NCBI GenBank assembly: GCA_951812325.1
Contig: OX638294.1
Coordinates: forward strand, 124,001-188,000
Source: an uncultured Thermoanaerobaculia bacterium
GTDB lineage: Bacteria; Acidobacteriota; Thermoanaerobaculia; Multivoradales; Multivoraceae
Length of the DNA stretch: 64,000 bases
Reading direction: 5' to 3'
Part shown: positions 43,988 to 55,489 of the stretch, piece after piece
How the letters are laid out: every line of letters starts with the position of its first letter
How positions within the stretch are numbered: the first letter of the stretch is position 1
Made by a program: the position numbers and the translations under genes
Notes under the pieces: generated by a model
Database searches by the model: none
Seen by the model: only the letters and a program-made list of their open reading frames with translations
What the model was told of the DNA's origin: nothing

Positions 43988-46624
43988 TCAGGGCCAGGTG
44001 ACGGGTTCGGCGCCGATGACGTGCTCTGCCTCCAGGGCGTCGAGTTCCGCCTCGCTCAGGCCGAGCAGCCGGGACAGCACCTCGCGCCCGTGCTGGCCCA
44101 GAGTCGGCGCGGGCCACTCGACGGCGTAGGGTGGGCTGTCGCCGCCGGGTTCCAGGGGCCGGTAGGGGGCGGAGGGGTTCGGGTGATTGCCGACGAAGGC
44201 GCGTTCGCGCCACTGCCAGAAGCCGCGGGCCTCGAGGTGGGGGTCGTGGAGCACGTCCATCGTGTTGCGGACCACAGCCGCCGGCACGCCAACCGCGGTC
44301 AGGCGGCGTTCGAGCGCCATGCCGTCGTGGAGCTGCGTGCGTGCGGCGAGCGCCCGGTCGAGGTCATCCTCGGCGGCCTTGCGATCTGAGGCGGCGGCGA
44401 AGCGCATCGAGCACGGCGTGCTGCCCTGAGCTCGTCGATGGGGTTCCGGCTCGTCCACACCGAGCACGGCGCCGAGTTGCCGCCACTGTTCGTCCGTCTC
44501 CACGGTGATCACGATCCAGGGCTCCGCTCCGATGCAGGGATAGACGCCCCAGGGAGCGTGAAGCGGGTGGCGTCCCCCGCAACGTGCGGGCGGTTCGCCT
44601 CGCATCGCCTGCTCGACGAGTCCGTGCGCGGCGAGCGGGAACATCGCTTCGACCTGCGAGAGATCGACGTACTGGCCTTCGCCGGTCCGCCGGAGATGTC
44701 GGAGCGCGGTGACCAGAGCCGCCGCGGCGTGGATGCCCGCGATCGGATCGCCAAGGGCGACGTGCTGCATCGTCGGCGGATCCCCGGCGCGACCGTTGAG
44801 GTGGGGCAGGCCCGACGCCTGCTCGACGGTGGAACCGTAGGCCCGGTGGGCCATCCAGTCGCCGCTGGCGCCGAACGGCGGCATCGACACCAGGACCAGT
44901 TCGGGATTCGCCTCTCGCAGCCGCTCGTAGGCGAGACCCAGCTTGGGCAGGACGCTCGCCGTGTAGTTCTCGATCACCGCGTCGGACTTCGCGACGAGCT
45001 GCAGCAGGAGATCCCTGCCGCGGCGGCTGGTCAGGTCAAGCGTGATCCCGAACTTGTTGCGGCCCGTCGTGTTGAAGGCGGTGGACTGCTCGTGGAGCTT
45101 CTGTGCGATGGACTCGGGCGTCGACTCCCAGCCGCGCCACCAGTCGAAGTACTGGCAGGACTCAACCTTGATCACCTCGGCGCCCATGTCGGCGAGTTGG
45201 CGGGTGGCGAGCGGTCCGGCCCAGCCCATCGTCAGGTCGACGATGCGGATGTCCCGGAGCAGGTCGGGACGGCGATTGGCGGAACCGATCGTCGGTGCGG
45301 TCGGGGAAGGCCCCGACGGGCGCGTCCGTCGGCCGTCCGAGCGGCCGACGACGGGCGCCGGGACCGGTTCAGGGCCGGCGCGTTGCCCGACGCGGCGCCC
45401 GAACCTGCTCTGTTCGCCGGACGGACGGCCGGGCGCCTCCCGCGCGCTGGCCGCCGTTGCCGCGTCTTCGGACTGCGCTCGGCGGTCAGCCGGCGTCCCG
45501 GACACCGTGCCGCCGTGTTCGCCGAGCCGCGGCGCCCGACCGCCCCGGACGGCGGGTGTGCGGTGCAGCCGGAAGGGCGTGCCGGGCACTGGGAAGCGCC
45601 CGTGGTCCGGGTGGTGCGCTTCCACCCAGGCGCCGCGCTCGCGGAACTGGTCGAGTTCGAACAGTTCGGCCGGAGTGGGCACGATCGCCAGAGGCACGCG
45701 GGCCGCCTGACCGAGCTGCACCCAGTCGAGCGCCGTGCGTTCGAGGAGCCGCGGGCCGATGACGGCGTCGAGCGCATCCGCATCTTCCAGCCGGTTGATC
45801 GACACCTGGTAGCGAGGGGCGAGACCGAGCCCGCGCAATCCCAGCATCGAGCACAGACTCCGCCACTGGCTCGGCGTGATTGCCGTGACGCCGACCCAGC
45901 CGCCGCGGCAACGGTAGATGCCTCCCGGGTAGGTGGGCCAGAAGCGGTTGATGCCGATTCGGGGGCGAATCACTCCGGTCGCCAGGGTGCCTGGCGGGCC
46001 GGGTTCCGTGATGCACATCGCGGCTTCGAAGATCGACACGTCGAGATGGACCCCGGTGGCCGGCCCGCCGATCTCCCTCCCCAGGAGGTGCCCCACGCCG
46101 GCAACGTAGGCGAGTGTGCCGGCGACCACCTGGGCTGTGTGTCCCGTAGTCAGAATCGGCGGCCCGTCGGCGGGACCCACCGCCCGCGCGGCGCCGGTGT
46201 GGGCGCTGATGACCTGGTCCGTGGCGGCACGCCCGGCGTAGGGCCCCGTGGCGCCGAACCAGGTGATGGTCAGTCGAAGCTGGCCGTCGCGCACGGCAGG
46301 AGGGCGGCGGGGCTCGGCGTCCAGGACCACGTCGGCCGCTTCAAGCAGAGCCTGCGCGACCGGGTCGGCGGTCTCGGCGGCAACGCTCCGCTTGCCCAGC
46401 GAGAAGTACGTGGCGAGCCCGCTCGCTTCGGGCGCTTCGGCCCGGGGATGCAGTGGCGGCAGGCGGCGAATCGGCTGTCCCTCGCCGGGTGGTTCGAGAT
46501 TCGTCACCTCGGCGCCGAGGTCGCGGAACAGCTTGCCGCAACAGGCGGTCGCCACGGTGCCTGCGATGTCGACGACGTGCAGACCCGCGAGTGCTCCGGG
46601 GGGCGTAGTCTCCTGGGGGCGCAT
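43988..46624 (-). CDS. Fused double family III CoA-transferase (CaiB/BaiF type)
   Basis: An 878-residue protein made of two CaiB/BaiF units. Unit 1 (about 1-390) starts LAGLHVVDIAGTVATACCGKLFRDLGAEV; unit 2 (about 460-878) starts DIRIVDLTMGWAGPLATRQLADMGAEVIKVE. A low-complexity Arg/Ala/Pro linker (about 385-455) joins them. In unit 2 the catalytic Asp is Asp626 (LGDPIAGIHAAAAL). At the equivalent place unit 1 has His162 (TGHTAQVVAGTLAYV), so it probably cannot form the acyl-anhydride intermediate. These enzymes move CoA between carboxylic acids; the substrate is unknown. Fused dimers are known in this family. Divergent from the transporter gene. Confidence 0.9.
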   Translation of the reverse strand: MRPQETTPPGALAGLHVVDIAGTVATACCGKLFRDLGAEVTNLEPPGEGQPIRRLPPLHPRAEAPEASGLATYFSLGKRSVAAETADPVAQALLEAADVVLDAEPRRPPAVRDGQLRLTITWFGATGPYAGRAATDQVISAHTGAARAVGPADGPPILTTGHTAQVVAGTLAYVAGVGHLLGREIGGPATGVHLDVSIFEAAMCITEPGPPGTLATGVIRPRIGINRFWPTYPGGIYRCRGGWVGVTAITPSQWRSLCSMLGLRGLGLAPRYQVSINRLEDADALDAVIGPRLLERTALDWVQLGQAARVPLAIVPTPAELFELDQFRERGAWVEAHHPDHGRFPVPGTPFRLHRTPAVRGGRAPRLGEHGGTVSGTPADRRAQSEDAATAASAREAPGRPSGEQSRFGRRVGQRAGPEPVPAPVVGRSDGRRTRPSGPSPTAPTIGSANRRPDLLRDIRIVDLTMGWAGPLATRQLADMGAEVIKVESCQYFDWWRGWESTPESIAQKLHEQSTAFNTTGRNKFGITLDLTSRRGRDLLLQLVAKSDAVIENYTASVLPKLGLAYERLREANPELVLVSMPPFGASGDWMAHRAYGSTVEQASGLPHLNGRAGDPPTMQHVALGDPIAGIHAAAALVTALRHLRRTGEGQYVDLSQVEAMFPLAAHGLVEQAMRGEPPARCGGRHPLHAPWGVYPCIGAEPWIVITVETDEQWRQLGAVLGVDEPEPHRRAQGSTPCSMRFAAASDRKAAEDDLDRALAARTQLHDGMALERRLTAVGVPAAVVRNTMDVLHDPHLEARGFWQWRERAFVGNHPNPSAPYRPLEPGGDSPPYAVEWPAPTLGQHGREVLSRLLGLSEAELDALEAEHVIGAEPVTWP

Positions 46625-46785
46625 GAAGGGGTTGGAGGCGGGATTGTAGATCCGGGCATAGGATGACCGCCGACGACGCGAAGCCGGTGAAGGCCTGATC
46701 GACGGCGACGTACCCGGTGAAGATCAGCAGCGTCGGACCCGGGAAGGCCGTCAGGTTGACCGGCGGCTTCCCGGTCGGCAACAGG

Positions 46786-48108
46786 ATGACAGAGGCCGAC
46801 CTCGTGAACCGGCAGGCACGCTTGAAACGACAGACCCGATGGCGGCTCTCGCTCATGATGCTCCTGCAGTACGGGGTGTGGGGCGTGTGGCTGCCGGTGC
46901 TGGCGCGCTACCTCCAGGCGGAGCCCTCGGAGGGCGGCCTCGGCTTCACCCCGGGCCAGATCGGCTGGATCCTCGGGCTGGCGAGCTCGATCGGCGCGGT
47001 CACTGCCCCCTTCGTGGCCGGGCAGCTCGCCGATCGGTCGTTTTCGACCCAGCGGGTACTCGCCGTGCTGCTGTTGGCGGGCGGAGTCGTCAAGATCGTC
47101 ACGGCCTGGCAGACGAGCTTCAGCGCCTGGCTCTGGCTGTCGGTGCTCTACTCGGTGCTGTACACGCCGACTCTGGCCCTCTCCAACTCGCTCGCCTTCG
47201 CCCACATGGACGACGGCGACCGGGAGTTTCCGCGGGTCAGGGTGTGGGGCACGATCGGCTGGATCGCCGCGAGCTGGGCGTTTCCGCTGTTCTGGTTGCT
47301 CTCCGATGTCCGGCTCTCGTGGCTACCGCCGTTCTATGTCGGGGTGGAGGCCGCGGACGCGACCGCGCGGCTCGTCGATTCGCTGGTCTGGAGCGGCGTG
47401 CTCGCGTTCGGCTACGCGGCGTTCTGTCTCTTCCTGCCGCCGACGCCGCCCAGGAGGGACGCCAGGGAGAAACTGGCGTTCGCGAAGGCGTTCGGGCTCT
47501 TCCGGCGGCGGTCCTTCACGGTTCTGGTGGCGGCAAGTCTGCCGATTGCGGTGATCCACCAGATCTACTTCATGCAGACCGCGCCGTTCATGAGTCAGGT
47601 GCTCGGCCTGGCGGACAGCCGGATCGGTCCGGCGATGAGCATCGGCCAGTTCGCCGAGATCGCGGTCATGGTGGCCACCGGCTGGCTGCTCGCCCGGTTC
47701 GGTTTCCGCGGCGTGATCACGATCGGCGTCCTCGCCTACGCCGCCCGCTACGCGATCTTCGGCAGCGTGTTCCTGCCGGCGCCCGTGATCGTCGCCAGCC
47801 AGGCGCTCCACGGCATTTGCTACGCGTGCTTCTTCGCCGCCGCCTTCATCTACGTGGACCGCATCGCGGAGGCGGATGTCCGCCACTCGGCGCAGACCGT
47901 CTTCGGGATCGTCATTCTGGGGCTGGGACCGGTGCTTGCGGCGCCGGTGCTGCAGGTGCTGTCGGACGTTTTCACCGACGCCGCCGGCGTGCTCGACTAT
48001 TCCGCGTTGTGGTACTCGCTGTCGGCGCTGGCCCTGGTGACGATGGTGGGGTTCGCGGCGTTGTTCAGGGATCAGACGCAGGCGGAGGGAAACCAGGGGC
48101 CGGCTTGA
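46786..48108 (+). CDS. MFS transporter, nucleoside-permease (NupG/XapB)-like
   Basis: A 440-residue, roughly 12-helix membrane protein. ATG 46786 is preferred; ATG 46717 would add 23 residues that do not look like a membrane N terminus. The segments LMMLLQYGVWGVWLPVLARYL, IGWILGLASSIGAVTAPFVAGQLADR and RVWGTIGWIAASWAFPL follow the nucleoside:H+ symporter pattern, with FLPPTPPRRD in the central cytoplasmic loop. It likely imports a nucleoside or related small polar molecule. The sugar-isomerase-like gene downstream is on the opposite strand. Confidence 0.85.
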   Translation: MTEADLVNRQARLKRQTRWRLSLMMLLQYGVWGVWLPVLARYLQAEPSEGGLGFTPGQIGWILGLASSIGAVTAPFVAGQLADRSFSTQRVLAVLLLAGGVVKIVTAWQTSFSAWLWLSVLYSVLYTPTLALSNSLAFAHMDDGDREFPRVRVWGTIGWIAASWAFPLFWLLSDVRLSWLPPFYVGVEAADATARLVDSLVWSGVLAFGYAAFCLFLPPTPPRRDAREKLAFAKAFGLFRRRSFTVLVAASLPIAVIHQIYFMQTAPFMSQVLGLADSRIGPAMSIGQFAEIAVMVATGWLLARFGFRGVITIGVLAYAARYAIFGSVFLPAPVIVASQALHGICYACFFAAAFIYVDRIAEADVRHSAQTVFGIVILGLGPVLAAPVLQVLSDVFTDAAGVLDYSALWYSLSALALVTMVGFAALFRDQTQAEGNQGPA

Positions 48109-48129
48109 GGCCGGCGCACCCGGTGATTC

Positions 48130-48276
48130 TCAGACGTCGCAGACACTCACACCGTGAGCCAGCGCGGCGAGCTTGTCCTCGCTCTTGGGGATGCCGTGCA
48201 GTGTCTGCGATCGTCAGACGTCGCAGACACTCACGCCGTGCGCGAGGGCGGCCAGCTTGTCGCTGCTCTTGGGAAT
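48130..48276. repeat. Duplicated 63-bp 3' end of the isomerase-like gene
   Basis: Positions 48214-48276 (the last 20 codons and stop of the isomerase-like gene, minus strand) recur at 48130-48192, just past the stop, with 54 of 63 bases identical and offset 84 bases. The extra copy still encodes IPKSEDKLAALAHGVSVCDV and a stop, but has no start, so it is a remnant. Confidence 0.9.
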
Positions 48277-49080
48277 GAATTCCTGGCCCACGATTCCCGT
48301 GTAGCCGGTCTCGAGGATGGCGCGCATGATCGCCGGGTAGTAGAGCTCCTGGTCGTCGTCGAGTTCGTTGCGGCCCGGGTTGCCGGCGGTGTGGTAGTGG
48401 CCGATGTGCTCGTGGTAGTCGCGGATCGTGCGGATCACGTCGCCTTCCATGACCTGCGCGTGGTAGATGTCGTAGAGGATCCTGAAGCGGTCGGAAGCGA
48501 CCCGGTCGACGAGTTCGACCAGCCAGGGCATGTTGTCGGCCATGTAGTCCGCGTGGTTGACCTTGGAGTTCAGCAGCTCCATGCAGATGGTGACTCCCTT
48601 CCGCTCGGCGTGGCCGACGATCTGCTTCAGGGCCGCGACGCAGTTGTCGAGACCCACGCTGTCGGCCATGCCGTTGCGGTTTCCCGAGAACGTGATCACG
48701 TTCGGGAACCCGGCGTCGGCCGTCGCGTCGATGGCGACCGTGATCGCCTCCAGGCACGCCTCGTGGTTGGCGGGGTCGTTGATTCCCTTGGGGATGCCGT
48801 GGCTGTTCGTCATCGCGCAGGAGAGGCCGTGCTCCTGCAGGGTCGGGAAGGCCTCGGGCCCCAGGATCTCGATGGACTCGAGGCCCATCGCCTTGGCGGC
48901 GGCGGCGAGCTCCTCGAGCGGGATGCGGCCGAAGCACCACTGGCACACCGACTGGCGGATCCTCCCGTTCTTGACGACCCGTTCCTGTTGGGCGGAGAGG
49001 GCTCCAGGCGCTGCGGCCGCGGCGGCGACCGAAGCGGCGCCGGCGATGAGGGTTCGGCGGGAGAGAGGTTCTGCGTTCAC
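48214..49080 (-). CDS. Exported hydroxypyruvate-isomerase-like TIM barrel protein
   Basis: A 288-residue protein from GTG 49080, which has GGAGG 8 bases upstream; the open frame runs 67 codons further but lacks such a site. A Tat-like signal (SRRTLIAGAASVAAAAAAPGALSAQ) precedes a xylose-isomerase-like TIM barrel: SVCQWCFGRIPLEELAAAAK, GLESIEILGPE, VITFSGNRNG, ICMELLNSKVNH (Glu metal ligand), ILYDIYHAQVMEGD (Asp and His) and IVGQEFIPK (Glu). This matches the Hyi/IolE branch that isomerises small hydroxy-acids or sugars. Export of such an enzyme is seen in Acidobacteriota and Planctomycetes. Its 3' end is partly duplicated downstream. Confidence 0.9.
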   Translation of the reverse strand: MNAEPLSRRTLIAGAASVAAAAAAPGALSAQQERVVKNGRIRQSVCQWCFGRIPLEELAAAAKAMGLESIEILGPEAFPTLQEHGLSCAMTNSHGIPKGINDPANHEACLEAITVAIDATADAGFPNVITFSGNRNGMADSVGLDNCVAALKQIVGHAERKGVTICMELLNSKVNHADYMADNMPWLVELVDRVASDRFRILYDIYHAQVMEGDVIRTIRDYHEHIGHYHTAGNPGRNELDDDQELYYPAIMRAILETGYTGIVGQEFIPKSSDKLAALAHGVSVCDV

Positions 49081-49166
49081 GGATGGGTCCTCCGGTGGGC
49101 GTGAGCAGGCTTGGGATGGAGAGGCGGTCATCTTAGCGCCCGGCCGGTACGCGCTACGATCGGGCC

Positions 49167-50009
49167 GTGGAGTCGAACGTGGAGCGAAGGTCGAGGTGGC
49201 GGTTGCCGGCGATTCTGGCCGTCTCGACGCTGCTTCTCGCTTCTCTGCTGTCGGCCCAGTGGTGGCGCCGGGCGCCGGCACGCTACCCGGAGGAGGGTCG
49301 GCGGTACCTGGAGGGTTTCGTGTTCTGCCGAGGCCAATACCGGCAAGTCGTTGACGAACCGCTCGGACAGGGCTGGTTCACGGACTATCCCGACTCCGAG
49401 TACAACTTCATGACCCGCCTGTCCCAGTTGACGACGGTCGAGATCCAGCGCACGGCGTACGGCGATCCCGAGCACCTGGTTCTGACCCTGGACGATCCGC
49501 GGCTGTTCGAGTTTCCGTTCCTCTTCATGTCCGACGTCGGCACGATCGGCATCAACGACATCGAGGCGGAGAACCTGAGGCGCTACCTGCTGGCGGGTGG
49601 TTTCCTCTACGTGGACGACTTCTGGGGCCCCGACGCGTGGGATCACTGGTCGCGGCAGATCGGCCGCGTGCTGCCGCCGGGCGACTACCCGATCGTCGAC
49701 ATCCCGGTGACGCACCCGATCTTCAGGACCTTCTTCACGGTCGACGAGGTACCCCAGATCCCCTCGATCCAGTACTGGAACATGACCGGCGGAGTCGACA
49801 CGTCGGAGCGCGGCAGCAACTCGGCCGAGCCGCACTTCCGCGGCATCTTCGACGAGAACGGCCGGCTGATGGTGGCGATGACCCACAACACGGACATCGC
49901 CGACGGCTGGGAGCGGGAAGGGGAGTCGAGGGAGTTCTTCGAGCGCTTCTCGCTGACGAAGTCGTATCCGTTCGGCGTCAACCTGGTCCTGTACGCGCTC
50001 TCGCACTGA
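49167..50009 (+). CDS. DUF4159 protein with N-terminal membrane anchor
   Basis: A 280-residue DUF4159 protein, starting at GTG 49167, with one uncleaved hydrophobic helix or signal at about 12-30 (LPAILAVSTLLLASLLSAQ). The remainder contains the family landmarks PDSEYNFMTRLSQLTTVEI, MSDVGTIGINDIEAENLRRYLLAGGFLYVDDFWG, VDIPVTHPIFRTFFTV and AMTHNTDIADGWERE, resembling a glutamine-amidotransferase-like alpha/beta fold. DUF4159 genes often occur in MoxR-VWA operons, but none is adjacent here. Function unknown. Confidence 0.88.
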   Translation: MESNVERRSRWRLPAILAVSTLLLASLLSAQWWRRAPARYPEEGRRYLEGFVFCRGQYRQVVDEPLGQGWFTDYPDSEYNFMTRLSQLTTVEIQRTAYGDPEHLVLTLDDPRLFEFPFLFMSDVGTIGINDIEAENLRRYLLAGGFLYVDDFWGPDAWDHWSRQIGRVLPPGDYPIVDIPVTHPIFRTFFTVDEVPQIPSIQYWNMTGGVDTSERGSNSAEPHFRGIFDENGRLMVAMTHNTDIADGWEREGESREFFERFSLTKSYPFGVNLVLYALSH

Positions 50010-50116
50010 CGTTGGGCCCGCCGCGAACGCTGCCGGATCCTCGACGTGCTTCTCGTCGGGGCCGCGGTCGATGAACCCGCACTGACACAAGGCTCGCCGC
50101 GAACGCTGCTAGGGTC
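50002..50116. repeat. Duplicated 39-bp element spanning the DUF4159 stop
   Basis: The element at 50002-50040, which includes the last codon and stop of the DUF4159 gene, recurs at 50078-50116. CGCACTGAC and CGCCGCGAACGCTGC are identical in both, 76 bases apart. The second copy lies in the leader of the next gene. Confidence 0.75.
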
Positions 50117-50178
50117 CGCCGGTTGACCCGCGCTGTTGCCGGGTTCCCGTTCCCATTCCACCAACGAGGACAGACCAC

Positions 50179-51072
50179 ATGGCCGGCATGATGCTTCGTT
50201 CCCGCTTCCCGACCCTCGCCGCCGCTGCCGCTCTGCTTGCCGCGCCCGTTGCGGCACAGCAGGATTTCTCGGCCGTCGAAGTGACTGCCGAGCATGTCTC
50301 CGGGCCGGTTCACATGCTGACCGGCGCCGGCGGCAACATCGGCGTCTCGGCCGGCGAGGACGGCATCCTGATCATCGACGATCAGTTCGAGCCCCTGGCC
50401 GACAAGATCCGCGCGGCGCTTGCGGCCATCTCCCCCGGTGACCTGGAGTTCGTCCTGAACACCCACTTCCACTTCGACCACACGGGCGGCAACGTCGTGT
50501 TCGGCCGGGAGGCGCTGATCGTGGCGCACACGAACGTGCGCAAGCGCCTGGCGGAAGGCGCCGGCGTCATGGGTCGGCCGGGCGAACCGGCGCCGAAGGA
50601 GGCCCTCCCGGTCGTGACCTACGACGACGGATTGTCGATCCACTTCAACGGCGAAGAGATCGTCGTGGGCCACCTGACCGGCGGCCACACGGACGGCGAC
50701 AGCTTCATCTACTTCACGAACTCGAACGTGGTCCACCTCGGCGACCAGTTCTTCGCCGGGCGGTTTCCCTTCGTCGACATCGGCAACGGCGGCAATGCGG
50801 TCGGTCTCAGGGACAGCATCGGGGAAGTGCTGGAGCACCTGCCGGCCGATGCGAAGGTGATTCCGGGGCACGGCGCCCTGTCTTCGGTGGACGATCTGAA
50901 GATGTACCACCGGATGCTCACGGAGTGCGTCGCGACGGTCGAGGCGGGCAAGGACGCCGGCAAGTCGGTCGAGGAAATCCAGGCAGCCGGGCTCCCGGAC
51001 GAGTGGGAGGGCTGGGGCTCCGGCTTCATCAACGAGTCGGCCTTCATCGGGTTCATCTTCGAGAGCCTGTAG
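50179..51072 (+). CDS. Secreted metallo-beta-lactamase-fold hydrolase
   Basis: A 297-residue MBL-fold protein with signal peptide (TLAAAAALLAAPVAAQQ). Zinc ligands: THFHFDHTGG (HxHxDH, at about residues 95-100), His in GHLTGGHTDGDS, Asp in HLGDQFF, and the last His in IPGHGAL. Two metal ions are expected. The family includes class B beta-lactamases, thioesterases and N-acyl-homoserine lactonases; the context gives no substrate. The short spacing to the next gene (10 bases) indicates an operon with the beta-propeller protein. Confidence 0.92.
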   Translation: MAGMMLRSRFPTLAAAAALLAAPVAAQQDFSAVEVTAEHVSGPVHMLTGAGGNIGVSAGEDGILIIDDQFEPLADKIRAALAAISPGDLEFVLNTHFHFDHTGGNVVFGREALIVAHTNVRKRLAEGAGVMGRPGEPAPKEALPVVTYDDGLSIHFNGEEIVVGHLTGGHTDGDSFIYFTNSNVVHLGDQFFAGRFPFVDIGNGGNAVGLRDSIGEVLEHLPADAKVIPGHGALSSVDDLKMYHRMLTECVATVEAGKDAGKSVEEIQAAGLPDEWEGWGSGFINESAFIGFIFESL

Positions 51073-51082
51073 GAGCGCTTCG

Positions 51083-52561
51083 ATGAGGAGTTCCTTCACG
51101 GCGCGGCCCGCGCAGCGCATCGCCGCCGACGGCGTCGGCGTTGCTGCCGGCGTTGCTGCCAAGACACGCCGGGCCTACCGGAATCAGGCCGACTGCCTTG
51201 CGGACAAAACGGTGCGCGCGGGCCGTGCGCGGGTCGGTCTGCTGCGCTGCGTCTGTTGCGGTCTGCTGGTCGCGCCGGGTCTGGCCGCCGCGCCTCCAGC
51301 CTCGGAACCCGCCTCGGAGATCGAAGGCGGCTGGCCGGCCTGGCGCGGCCCCAGCCGGACCGGGTCGGCGCCGGGCGGGAACCCGCCGATCGAGTGGTCC
51401 GAAACGAAGAACGTGCGCTGGAAGAAGGCGGTGCCGGGTCTCGGGCTGTCCTCGCCGATCGTGTGGGGCGAACGGCTGTACCTGACCACCGCCGTGCCGA
51501 CGGGGGAGAAGGCCGAGAACGCGCCTCCGGCCGGCAGGCGTGACGGCATTCCGCCGGACCGGGTCCTGAGCTACGAGGTCCACGCCCTGGACCGAGCGGA
51601 CGGGTCGACGGTGTGGAAGCGCACCGTGCGTACGGGAGCGCCGTCCGGAGGCACTCATCCCGACGGGACCTGGGCCTCCGGGTCGCCGGTCACGGACGGC
51701 GAGGTGCTGATCGCCTTCTTCGGTTCGCAGGGCCTCTACGCGTTCGATCCGGATGGGACCGAACTCTGGCGCCGCGACTTCGGCGACATGAGGACCCGGC
51801 TTGGCTTCGGCGAGGGCAGCTCGCCGGCGCTTTACGGCGACCGCGTGTTCGTCATCTGGGATCACGAGGACGAGTCCTTCATGATCGCCCTCGACAAGAC
51901 GACGGGGCGGGAGATCTGGCGCCGCGACCGCGACGAGATGACCGCCTGGACGACGCCCCTCGTCGTCGAGCACGGCGGCCGCGTCCAGGTCGTCACGAGC
52001 GCGACGAACCGCGTCCGCTCCTATGACGCGGACACCGGCGAGCCGATCTGGCAGGCGACGGGCATGACCCTGAACGCGATCCCGTCGCCGGTGTACTCGG
52101 ATGGCGTCGTCTATCTGACGAGCGGTTTTCGCGGCAGCAAGCTGCTCGCGGTGCGGCTCGACGGGGCCGAGGGCGACGTCACCGGGACAAAGCAGGTGAT
52201 CTGGTCGGTCGACCGGGACACGCCGTACGTGCCCTCGCCGCTGCTGCACGACGGCGTCATCTACTTCACCAAGTCGAACAGCGGCATCCTCTCCGCCTAC
52301 GACGCGGCGACGGGCGAGGCTCTCTACGCGAATCAGCGGCTGGGCGCGGTGCGCAACGTTTACGCGTCGCCCGTCGGAGTCGGCGACCGCGTCTACTTCA
52401 GCAGCCGGGACGGGGAGTTCCTCGTCGCGCAGGCGGGGCCGACCTTCGAGGTCCTCGCCGAGAGCGAACTCGACGATCGCTTCGACGCCTCGCCGGCCAT
52501 CGTCGGCGACGTGATCTACCTGCGCGGCCGCCGCAACCTGTACTGCATCGCTGCGCCGTAG
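51083..52561 (+). CDS. Exported PQQ-like (YVTN/BamB-type) beta-propeller protein
   Basis: A 492-residue protein. ATG 51083 is supported by AGGAG 7 bases upstream. However, the hydrophobic signal (VGLLRCVCCGLLVAPGLAAA) starts only at about residue 51, so GTG 51212 is also possible. The mature part begins GGWPAWRGPSRTGSAPGGNPP, a PQQ-propeller opening also seen in outer-membrane assembly factors and acidobacterial quinoproteins. Repeats of the type VLSYEVHALDRADGSTVWK, LYAFDPDGTELWRRDF and MIALDKTTGREIWRRDRD follow. Haem and calcium-site residues of true dehydrogenases are not obvious, so a structural propeller is as likely as an enzyme. Confidence 0.88.
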   Translation: MRSSFTARPAQRIAADGVGVAAGVAAKTRRAYRNQADCLADKTVRAGRARVGLLRCVCCGLLVAPGLAAAPPASEPASEIEGGWPAWRGPSRTGSAPGGNPPIEWSETKNVRWKKAVPGLGLSSPIVWGERLYLTTAVPTGEKAENAPPAGRRDGIPPDRVLSYEVHALDRADGSTVWKRTVRTGAPSGGTHPDGTWASGSPVTDGEVLIAFFGSQGLYAFDPDGTELWRRDFGDMRTRLGFGEGSSPALYGDRVFVIWDHEDESFMIALDKTTGREIWRRDRDEMTAWTTPLVVEHGGRVQVVTSATNRVRSYDADTGEPIWQATGMTLNAIPSPVYSDGVVYLTSGFRGSKLLAVRLDGAEGDVTGTKQVIWSVDRDTPYVPSPLLHDGVIYFTKSNSGILSAYDAATGEALYANQRLGAVRNVYASPVGVGDRVYFSSRDGEFLVAQAGPTFEVLAESELDDRFDASPAIVGDVIYLRGRRNLYCIAAP

Positions 52562-52609
52562 ACGCCTGCGCGTCGGTGGCGCCCGCCTGTCCGGGGCGCA
52601 GGGGCGCCC

Positions 52610-52648
52610 GCTTGTCGCCTGGCGGACGCAGCTTGTCGCCTGGCGGAC
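52610..52648. repeat. Two 18-bp direct repeats, 21-bp period
   Basis: GCTTGTCGCCTGGCGGAC occurs at 52610-52627 and 52631-52648 in the short gap between the propeller gene and the convergent CCDC90-like gene. Confidence 0.7.
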
Positions 52649-52660
52649 AATGGGCGGCGG

Positions 52661-52882
52661 TCAGGCGAGCATCCAGCGCAGGACGCCCACCGCGACCGAC
52701 GCAAGACCGATTCCCCACAGCACCAGACGGAGTTCCAGGGCCTTCAGGTCCGCCTTCGGAGCTACTCCTTCCGAGACGGCAGCGCGTACCGTCTCGACCA
52801 GCGCCTCGGCTTGGGCTGCTGGCAGACCTGCCGCCTCGAGCTTGCGGCCTGCGGCCAGAGTGTCGAACGTTGCGGCGCTCAT
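52661..52882 (-). CDS. Small CCDC90/DUF1640-like membrane protein
   Basis: A 73-residue protein. The helix FDTLAAGRKLEAAGLPAAQAEALVETV has the pattern of the DUF1640 (bacterial CCDC90) family, followed by DLKALELRL and one C-terminal transmembrane helix (LVLWGIGLASVAVGVLRWML). Family members form trimeric coiled coils anchored in the inner membrane; function unknown. It lies 9 bases downstream of the thioredoxin-domain gene on the same strand. The much longer coiled-coil protein at 31780-32538 shares the head motif. Confidence 0.75.
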   Translation of the reverse strand: MSAATFDTLAAGRKLEAAGLPAAQAEALVETVRAAVSEGVAPKADLKALELRLVLWGIGLASVAVGVLRWMLA

Positions 52883-52891
52883 TGCGTCAGC

Positions 52892-55378
<2,487 letters not shown>

Positions 55379-55489
55379 GGCTCCCGAGGATACCCGCCCC
55401 GTCCTCGCCTGGGCTTGTGCCGCGGACTTGCGGGGTTGCGTGCCTCGGCTCAAGCTCCCTGAGCCGTGGGCGCTGTTACATTCGCCGGG

